A DNA stretch of 12,482 bases, taken from the NCBI GenBank assembly GCA_019308145.1, contig JAFDIG010000060.1, forward strand, positions 1-12,482, in the 5' to 3' direction. This document shows, piece after piece, positions 7,113-12,482 of this stretch; within the stretch, counting starts at the first letter, position 1; every line of letters begins with the position of its first letter. Under the pieces are notes generated by a model, which ran no database searches, was not told where the DNA came from, and saw nothing but the letters and a program-made list of their open reading frames with translations. The DNA comes from Deltaproteobacteria bacterium (lineage in GTDB: Bacteria > Desulfobacterota > JAFDIG01). A program made the position numbers and the translations under genes.

Positions 7113-8139
7113 AAACTACCTCTAAAACCTTTTCCTTTACTTTTTCATCAACTAAAAGAGTTCCATGATTAACCCCTTCCATCTTCCATTGATGAGTTCC
7201 CTCTATCCATGGAATCATAGCACGAACATAAGCAACCATTCCATCCCCTTTACCTTCTTTTATTTCATCTGGCAATAAAAATGATGGAGCCATCTTCTCT
7301 ATAACTCCAAGTATAGATAAAATTTCCTCTGTCTTTTTCTTTCCCTTATCGATAATCCTGTAAAGCCTGGTAAAAATAGGAGATGTTCCTACAATATTGA
7401 AATATTCTATATCTTTATCTTGTTCCTTTTCTTCATTGCTTATAAGTTCTTTTATAAATGATGAATCAGGAGAAAGTTCTTCAATAGCACTATCCTTAAA
7501 AACATTTAAAAATTGCTCCACTCCCCCTATTATTAGCCTTTTCTCTTCTTTTAGCTCTTTTGGTAAAAGCATCTCAATAAAACGAGTAGAGGTTTTTAAA
7601 AAATTTCCCATCGTTGCTAATCTACTACCATAATTGGGTGTAGAAAGCATGATCAATGCTTTAACATTGGTATTGAACTCTCTTTTTTCCTGTATATACT
7701 TTCTTGCTATTAAACCTCCTCTGCTATGAGCTAAAAAGATAATATCTTTACCTTTTGCTTTATCTTTTGCAAACTCCATGATTATATTTAACTCTTTTAC
7801 TGCTATCTTAATTGGGCCATTAGGGAGGCTCTGATCCCATGTTAAAAGGGAATATCCTTTTTCTTTGAAGAAATCCCAAAATCCTGTAGGAGGATTAGGC
7901 ATAATCCTTAATGGGGTAGAAAATGAGAGGTTTTTGATAGGTTTGCCAAATGGGAAAAAAAAAGGATCTGGTGGATGTCTATTATCGGTTAAAACCAGAT
8001 CAAAAGGGATTATCCCTTTCCCCATTGTCTCCCTATACGGGTCAAGCCAGCTTTTTGCTGATGCACCATAACCATGGATCAAGATCAAAAGGGGCTCTTT
8101 CTCAAAGCCCTCATGATAATAGATATTTTTTATCTTCAC
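7093..8139 (-). CDS. Alpha/beta hydrolase (lipase/esterase-like)
   Basis: This is a predicted serine hydrolase of 348 residues. The oxyanion/loop motif LILIHGYGASAKSW is at 18-31, the nucleophile elbow FLAHSRGGLIARKY at 135-148 (Ser139 in AHSRG), a likely acid residue in GKGDGMV (Asp299) and a likely catalytic histidine in GVNHGTLL (His325). ALIMLSTPNYGS after the elbow and GDGMV before the histidine are typical of bacterial triacylglycerol lipase and PGAP1-like hydrolases. There is no obvious signal peptide, so the enzyme is probably cytoplasmic or membrane-associated, and its substrate is unknown. The start is GTG at 8137-8139, which overlaps the stop of the DUF502 gene as GTGA. Its own 3' end contains the start of the helicase gene. 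The middle (about 180-290) is a variable cap region. Its place between a membrane protein and a helicase in one operon is not explained by function. Confidence 0.8.
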   Translation of the reverse strand: MKIKNIYYHEGFEKEPLLILIHGYGASAKSWLDPYRETMGKGIIPFDLVLTDNRHPPDPFFFPFGKPIKNLSFSTPLRIMPNPPTGFWDFFKEKGYSLLTWDQSLPNGPIKIAVKELNIIMEFAKDKAKGKDIIFLAHSRGGLIARKYIQEKREFNTNVKALIMLSTPNYGSRLATMGNFLKTSTRFIEMLLPKELKEEKRLIIGGVEQFLNVFKDSAIEELSPDSSFIKELISNEEKEQDKDIEYFNIVGTSPIFTRLYRIIDKGKKKTEEILSILGVIEKMAPSFLLPDEIKEGKGDGMVAYVRAMIPWIEGTHQWKMEGVNHGTLLVDEKVKEKVLEVVCGKVSK

Positions 8140-8807
8140 TTTTCAAAATCTTTATTAATCTTTTTAGTAGGAAGACTTTTTTTCTCTTCTGGTTCAAGCA
8201 TACCAGCAGAGATAATAAGCCTGAAAGCATCCTCAACATTTATATCTAAAGGTATGATCTCTTTTTTGGGAACCATTAAAAAAAAGCCTGATGTCGGGTT
8301 TGGAGTTGTTGGAACAAATATATCTATCAAGTCATCATCTCCTATAATCTCTTTAAACTTTTTCCATGCATCACCTGTTACAAGTGCAAGAGAATAAATC
8401 CCTTTTCTCGGATATTCTATCAAAATTACCTTGTTAAAACGTGAACTTTTATCCTGAAATATGGTTGCTACTAACTCCTTTGCTCCACCATAAAGACTAC
8501 TAATAAAAGGAATTCTACTTAAGGCTTTTTCATATAAATCTACCAGCTTTTTCCCGACAATTGAAGTTGTAAGCATCCCTATCAACAGAATAAATAGAAA
8601 AGAGATGACAAGACCTATACCAGGAACCGTAATTGGCATATATAGAGCCGGATTCCATTTGTCTGGTAAAATGCGCAATATCTTATCTGTATTCAAAATT
8701 ATCCACTTCACAGTAAAAAAAGTAACAGCAACAGGAACTAAAACAATAAGACCTGTAAAAAAATAACGTCTTATTGACCCCTTTAATTTGCCTAAAAATG
8801 AAGCCAT
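8136..8807 (-). CDS. DUF502 family membrane protein
   Basis: This is a 223-residue inner-membrane protein of the widespread, functionally undefined DUF502 family. The short basic N-terminus (GKLKGSIRRYF) leads into one membrane helix at about 15-37 (TGLIVLVPVAVTFFTVKWII). A second is at about 61-83 (VPGIGLVISFLFILLIGMLT). Then come the family motif RIPFISSLYGGAKEL (98-112) and a soluble domain ending with the conserved VPTTPNPTSGFFLMVPKK. The charged tail EPEEKKSLPTKK follows. The length is normal. The ATG at 8807 has GGAGGG at 8816-8811, with short spacing. It is 22 bases downstream of the EndoQ-UvrD fusion, and its last codons overlap the next gene by four bases. The family is often found in anaerobes and thermophiles and also in plants. 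A role in the cell envelope is a guess, and no catalytic motif is visible. Confidence 0.9.
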   Translation of the reverse strand: MASFLGKLKGSIRRYFFTGLIVLVPVAVTFFTVKWIILNTDKILRILPDKWNPALYMPITVPGIGLVISFLFILLIGMLTTSIVGKKLVDLYEKALSRIPFISSLYGGAKELVATIFQDKSSRFNKVILIEYPRKGIYSLALVTGDAWKKFKEIIGDDDLIDIFVPTTPNPTSGFFLMVPKKEIIPLDINVEDAFRLIISAGMLEPEEKKSLPTKKINKDFEK

Positions 8808-8829
8808 AATCCCTCCATTTTACTTTAAA

Positions 8830-11800
8830 TCAAAAAAATTTTAGTTGGCTTTCTTGCTTTTTCTTTTTTGTTGAATATTGAATATGTTTGATACGATAAT
8901 CTTTAATATCTTTTAAAAATGGAGAAGGCAAAAAGAGATGTTTTTTCCCAAAATAAAACCTCTCTTTAACATGTGTAAGTATAACAACTCTTTTTGCTCG
9001 TGTTATCCCAACATAAAGAAGACGCCTTTCCTCTTCTATATCAAAAAACCTTCCTTTATCTGGCAAATAGGGAATAAGACCGTTTTCTAAACCTATTATA
9101 AAAACCATGGAAAACTCTAAGCCTTTTGCACTATGCAATGTAGATAAAGTTACCTTTTTAGCTCTTGCTTCATATTTATCAGTTTCATCTCGGTTAGCCA
9201 TAAAAATTAAAAAAGAAGCGGTATCCATCTCAAAAGGGGAAGAGATATTGAGCAACTCTTTTATCTTTTTATCTGGTATCTTTAAATCAAGATTATCAAT
9301 AAGAGCTTCTATCTGTTCTGACACCTTTTTGTTCTTTAAAAAGTTGATAAAACTTAAAGGATCATTTGGCATTTTTCCGCCTAACATTTTTGTCTTCTTT
9401 TTGAGGAAATCAAAAAAATATATTTGAGATGGTTCAACGATTAAAAGACGCAACCAGCCAAATATCAATGAAAAAAATGGTTTAATATCATCTGAAGAAG
9501 ATGCAAGCCTCTGATATGGTATTCCATATCTAAAAAGAGCATTCTCTACTGCATCACCTAATTGATGAATCCTGTAAAAAATAGCAAAATCAGAAAAGTC
9601 CCAGCTTTGGTTTTCATTCTCGTAAAAAAAGTTACCTTTATCAATTGAAAAAAGATTTATTCCGCCAACATATTCCTCTATTGTTTTTGCTATAAAATTA
9701 GCTTCTTCCTTTTCGTTTGGAAATCTTATAATCTTTATCAATCTTTCCCCTTTAATTCCTGATATGAGCCCTGGTTTTATACCATCTTTCCCTTTTGAGA
9801 TAATATCTTCTGATACCCTCAGAATTGTTTCATTACTACGATAGCTACGAGTAAATTTGATAACTTTAGCTCCTGGATAATCTCTCTTAAATCTTTCAAA
9901 AAACTCAGGGGAGCCACCTCTAAAACCATAGATAGATTGTAATGGGTCTCCAATAACAAAAAGGTTTTCCCCTGTTGGAGCAAGAAGGTTAACCATTTTA
10001 TACTGAGCTAAATTTATATCTTGAAATTCATCTACTGATATAAAAGTATATCGAGTACGTAGATCTTTAAGCCATCTTTGATCATCCTCCATTTTTTTTA
10101 TAACTTCAATGATTAGATCATCGAAATCAAATAACCCTAATTCCCTTAGCCTATCCTGATACTCAGGGTAAAAGGGTATAAAAGAATTTATAAATTCTTG
10201 ATCAAAATTTTTAAGGAGATCCTTAAAACGATTATCTTCATAAGAAATAAGATTCCTTTTTAATTTGTTTAATGCATCATCAATTCTTTTTACCATAAAT
10301 GAATCAATCTTCTTGAAATATTTAATACCAATACTTCTTATCAATTCATCCTTCTCTTCAGGTGTAATAATCAATAAATTTTTAAACTCTTTTAACAAGG
10401 AGTATGCAAACCCATGAAAGGTTGTTATTGTTATATTTGAAAAATTGTTAAAATCCTTTACAAGAGCATTTATCCTTGAGATCATTTCTTCTGCTGCCTT
10501 ATTAGTAAAAGTAACAGCTAAAATATTTTTAGGATTTGCAATCCCGTTGTTTATAAGGTAGGCAATTCTGTTAACAAGTGTATAAGTTTTTCCCGTTCCT
10601 GGACCTGCTATAACCATCATGGGTTCGCCATAATGAGAAATTGCTTCTTCTTGTGCTGGCTCTATCTTTGATATATCAAATAACTCTAACTTTTTGGGTA
10701 GAATGTCATTATTACTTTCTTCTTTTTTTTCAAAAATTTCCTTTTTTTCTTCTTTAATTTTTAAACGATCATTTACTACCTGCAAAAAAGAGCGTTGAGA
10801 TGAAAAGTTTTTTCTCTCATAATCAGTGAAGAGTTCAATCTTTCCAAATTCTCCATCATATCCTGGTTTTATGATTAGGTCCCTCTTTCGCATCTTTTCA
10901 ATACCATATCCAATTAAAGGAGAAGAATAACGGCTGATATCAGATGGATCATGATCCATTAAGATTGAAAGTTCTGAGCCAAGATTATTTAAAAGAATTT
11001 CATACGTTTCCTTAACTTTTTTGCTATTCACTCCTACCTCAAAAGCTTGGGATATGATCTCAGACAAAGAAAGAAGGCTTCTAAAAGGAGGGGCACCATT
11101 AGGGACAAATCCGTCCTCCCTATCAGCCAAACTTTCTACCCTATGCATTACCCCAACTGTTACAGGCCGTTTACATACTGGGCAAATTCCTGATAATGCT
11201 TTTGTCTCCTTAGGATTTAATCTTACTTTACATTTCCTATGCCCATCAAAATGGTATTTACCTTCCTCTGGAAAAAACTCAACCGTTCCTAAAAAACCCT
11301 TTTTTGTTCTCATTGCCTCAATGATATTAAAATAAGAGAGTTCTATATCAAAAAGGTTTGCCTCTCTTGCCAATTTTGAACAAGAATGAGCATCGGAATT
11401 TGATATCAATGTATAACGATCAAGTGCACTTAAACGCCAATTCATAGGTGGATCAGATGAAAGACCTGTCTCAAGTGCAAATATATACTTTGAGAGATCT
11501 TCAAAGCATTCTTCAATGGTGTCAAACCCTGACCTTGAGCCAAAAAGCGAAAACCAAGGTGTCCAGATATGCGCAGGTATGAGAACAGCCATCTCAGATA
11601 CTGAAAGCACTATCTCGAGGAGATCTTTACTATCTAATCCTAAAATCGGCCTACCATCTGCAGATAGATTTCCTATTTTCTCAAGGATAGAATTAAACTT
11701 TTCTACAGCATCAAAATCAGGCATAAGAATAAGATGATGCAGCTTCCTTGTCTTTTTATCTTTTGTATAAATACAACTTATCTCAGCCGAGAGTATAAAT

Positions 11801-12024
11801 CTAACCCTCTTTTCATTTGATGAATTTAAGACAAAAAGACCTTCCTCTTTTTCTTTAAGTGAACTCTTAATTTCATCAAACCAAGCAGGATGAGTAAAAT
11901 CACCTGTTCCTACAACAAAAAGTCCTTTTGTAAAAGCCCAATGCTCTATATTTATAAGATTGAGATCTTTTGCCGTTGCCCTTGAATAATGAGAATGAAT
12001 ATGGAAATCCGCAATAAAATGCAT
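8830..12024 (-). CDS. EndoQ-like PHP endonuclease fused to UvrD/Rep-type DNA helicase
   Basis: This is a 1064-residue two-part DNA repair protein. Residues 1-230 are a PHP phosphoesterase domain with a complete set of likely metal ligands: D6/H8/H10 in ADFHIHSHYS, D42 in GTGD, E81, H96/H97, H152 in IPAHIW, D211 and H213 in SNSDAHS. Residues 260-300 hold a zinc-ribbon-like segment, GHRKC (H262, C265) and GICPVCKRPVTVGV (C281, C284), as in archaeal/bacterial endonuclease Q, which nicks DNA 5' to deaminated bases. After a charged linker (about 420-450) comes an SF1A helicase: Q-motif EPAQEEA, Walker A AGPGTGKT (473-480), TFTNKAAEEM (505-514), DEFQD (665-669), GDPLQSIYGFRGG (692-704), YRS (728-730), TLHSAKGLEF (962-971) and VGITRAKR (1005-1012). 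The chain ends in QLKFF, resembling the beta-clamp binding motif. ATG 12022-12024 begins the PHP motif at once; AAGG lies close upstream. First gene of the leftward operon. Nuclease specificity is inferred from family. Confidence 0.9.
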   Translation of the reverse strand: MHFIADFHIHSHYSRATAKDLNLINIEHWAFTKGLFVVGTGDFTHPAWFDEIKSSLKEKEEGLFVLNSSNEKRVRFILSAEISCIYTKDKKTRKLHHLILMPDFDAVEKFNSILEKIGNLSADGRPILGLDSKDLLEIVLSVSEMAVLIPAHIWTPWFSLFGSRSGFDTIEECFEDLSKYIFALETGLSSDPPMNWRLSALDRYTLISNSDAHSCSKLAREANLFDIELSYFNIIEAMRTKKGFLGTVEFFPEEGKYHFDGHRKCKVRLNPKETKALSGICPVCKRPVTVGVMHRVESLADREDGFVPNGAPPFRSLLSLSEIISQAFEVGVNSKKVKETYEILLNNLGSELSILMDHDPSDISRYSSPLIGYGIEKMRKRDLIIKPGYDGEFGKIELFTDYERKNFSSQRSFLQVVNDRLKIKEEKKEIFEKKEESNNDILPKKLELFDISKIEPAQEEAISHYGEPMMVIAGPGTGKTYTLVNRIAYLINNGIANPKNILAVTFTNKAAEEMISRINALVKDFNNFSNITITTFHGFAYSLLKEFKNLLIITPEEKDELIRSIGIKYFKKIDSFMVKRIDDALNKLKRNLISYEDNRFKDLLKNFDQEFINSFIPFYPEYQDRLRELGLFDFDDLIIEVIKKMEDDQRWLKDLRTRYTFISVDEFQDINLAQYKMVNLLAPTGENLFVIGDPLQSIYGFRGGSPEFFERFKRDYPGAKVIKFTRSYRSNETILRVSEDIISKGKDGIKPGLISGIKGERLIKIIRFPNEKEEANFIAKTIEEYVGGINLFSIDKGNFFYENENQSWDFSDFAIFYRIHQLGDAVENALFRYGIPYQRLASSSDDIKPFFSLIFGWLRLLIVEPSQIYFFDFLKKKTKMLGGKMPNDPLSFINFLKNKKVSEQIEALIDNLDLKIPDKKIKELLNISSPFEMDTASFLIFMANRDETDKYEARAKKVTLSTLHSAKGLEFSMVFIIGLENGLIPYLPDKGRFFDIEEERRLLYVGITRAKRVVILTHVKERFYFGKKHLFLPSPFLKDIKDYRIKHIQYSTKKKKQESQLKFF

Positions 12025-12280
12025 AGCCTTAAAACCCTTTTTTTAGGATTTTTTATTACTATAAATCATTGAGAAATTAATTACCACCCTGATCTTTAAA
12101 ATTCAATATATTTTAAAAGGAAATTTTTTGCTATTATTTCTTTCTATCTTATTTATATGATTAAGGAAATTTAGATTTAAGCGATTTTCTAAAGTTAAAT
12201 AACCTGTTTGGTAGAATAAGCATCTTACTTGTTAGCCTTTTATTTAATAAAGAGTAAAATAAATTTGAAAAGTTTTCTAT

Positions 12281-12306
12281 ATCATTTCCCCTAAAGTGGG
12301 AAATAT
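12281..12306. promoter_or_regulatory. Dyad (possible operator) upstream of the edge gene
   Basis: ATTTCCC (12284-12290) and GGGAAAT (12298-12304) are a perfect seven-base inverted repeat around CTAAAGT. Two more pairs form outside if one C is bulged. It is the only GC-containing block in a run of AT-rich DNA and ends 15 bases before a candidate -35 box. No T-run follows on either strand, so it is not an intrinsic terminator. A repressor or activator site is an inference. Confidence 0.35.
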
Positions 12307-12321
12307 CTTTAATATAAAATA

Positions 12322-12350
12322 TTGACAAATATTTAAAATTAGAGCATAGT
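12322..12350 (+). promoter_or_regulatory. Candidate sigma70-type promoter for the gene at the right edge
   Basis: A perfect TTGACA (12322-12327) is followed after 17 bases by CATAGT (12345-12350, four of six match the -10 consensus). The start of transcription would be near 12357, giving a leader of about 57 bases before the ATG at 12414. The exact -35 box and ideal spacing make this the best promoter candidate in the window. Confidence 0.5.
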
Positions 12351-12413
12351 TTTTTAAAATAAGATATCATGAGCTATTTTAATGAGTACAACTAAAATAA
12401 AAAGGAGTGGATC

Positions 12414-12482
12414 ATGAAAGTTAATAGGATAAAGTTTTTTTGGGGTTTATTCATGATATTTTTCCTTATTTTTACGATAAAC
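12414..12482 (+). CDS. Hypothetical membrane or secreted protein, N-terminal fragment (runs off window)
   Basis: An open frame starts at ATG 12414 and continues through the window end, giving 23 codons. AGGAG at 12403-12407 sits six bases upstream, which is ideal. The peptide starts MKVNRIKFFWG with basic residues, then becomes strongly hydrophobic (LFMIFFLIFTI), as in a signal peptide or first membrane helix. Nothing more can be said about its function. With the promoter upstream, this looks like the first gene of a transcript diverging from the EndoQ-UvrD operon. Confidence 0.65.
   Translation, partial: MKVNRIKFFWGLFMIFFLIFTIN

Larger units (their letters stand above)
12025..12413. other. 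Divergent intergenic spacer, 389 bases
   Basis: This is very AT-rich DNA between the leftward EndoQ-UvrD operon and the rightward gene at the window edge, so it must hold promoters for both. For the leftward operon the best -10 candidate is TATAGT on the minus strand (12063-12058), about 34 bases from the start codon, but its -35 (TGGTAA) is poor. For the rightward gene a good promoter and a dyad are listed separately. A minus-strand frame of 69 codons at 12370-12161 lacks a ribosome site and recognisable motifs and overlaps those signals, so I do not call it a gene. No RNA gene is recognisable. Confidence 0.5.

Noticed and set aside
12161..12370. Minus-strand frame of 69 codons in the right spacer
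   Set aside because: No ribosome site, starts directly after a stop, composition (K, N, F, L, S) is what AT-rich non-coding DNA gives, and it overlaps a better-supported promoter and dyad.
1..12482. CRISPR arrays, tRNA or rRNA genes, insertion sequences
   Set aside because: No regularly spaced repeats, tRNA-like TTC loop patterns, rRNA cores, transposase motifs or terminal inverted repeats were noticed on either strand.

Overview
The window is AT-rich bacterial DNA (roughly one third G+C by eye, not computed) with tightly packed genes, Shine-Dalgarno sites of the AGGAG/GGAGG type, and overlapping GTG starts. The gene content is an EndoQ-type PHP nuclease fused to a UvrD helicase, a DUF502 membrane protein, ATP-type PEP carboxykinase and a ClC protein with CBS domains. 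It would fit a low-GC anaerobic lineage near the Desulfobacterota or thermodesulfobacteria. That placement is an impression from gene families, not a demonstrated assignment.

Left part, plus strand: the 3' end of an ABC transporter permease (2-241) is followed 9 bases later by its ATPase with a TOBE-type tail (251-1330). Together they look like the membrane and motor parts of an importer of the iron(III)/polyamine/phosphonate superfamily. The 270-base spacer that follows holds a short peptide-like relic (1428-1526) and a plausible promoter. Next comes a ClC anion transporter/channel gene that is split in two: the N-terminal half (1601-2545) and the C-terminal half with two CBS domains (2542-3345) overlap by GTGA. 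About 15-17 residues expected at the junction are absent.

Convergent boundary: a strong hairpin flanked by A and T runs (3405-3435) lies between the ClC gene and pckA. It pairs fully only when transcribed leftward.

Right part, minus strand: EndoQ-UvrD fusion (12024-8830), DUF502 membrane protein (8807-8136), alpha/beta hydrolase (8139-7093) and DinG-like Fe-S helicase (7112-5214) have gaps or overlaps of 22, -4 and -20 bases. They look like one operon that combines DNA-damage processing and helicase functions with two envelope/lipid-type proteins. After an 87-base gap comes pckA (5126-3546), which may have its own promoter or be read through.

Right edge: a 389-base spacer carries a dyad, a sigma70-like promoter with a perfect TTGACA, and a good ribosome binding site. 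These lead into the first 23 codons of a membrane or secreted protein that runs off the window.

The most interesting object is the 1064-residue EndoQ-UvrD fusion. It has a complete PHP metal site, a zinc-ribbon-like module, all the main UvrD motifs, and a C-terminal QLKFF that resembles the bacterial sliding-clamp binding pentapeptide.
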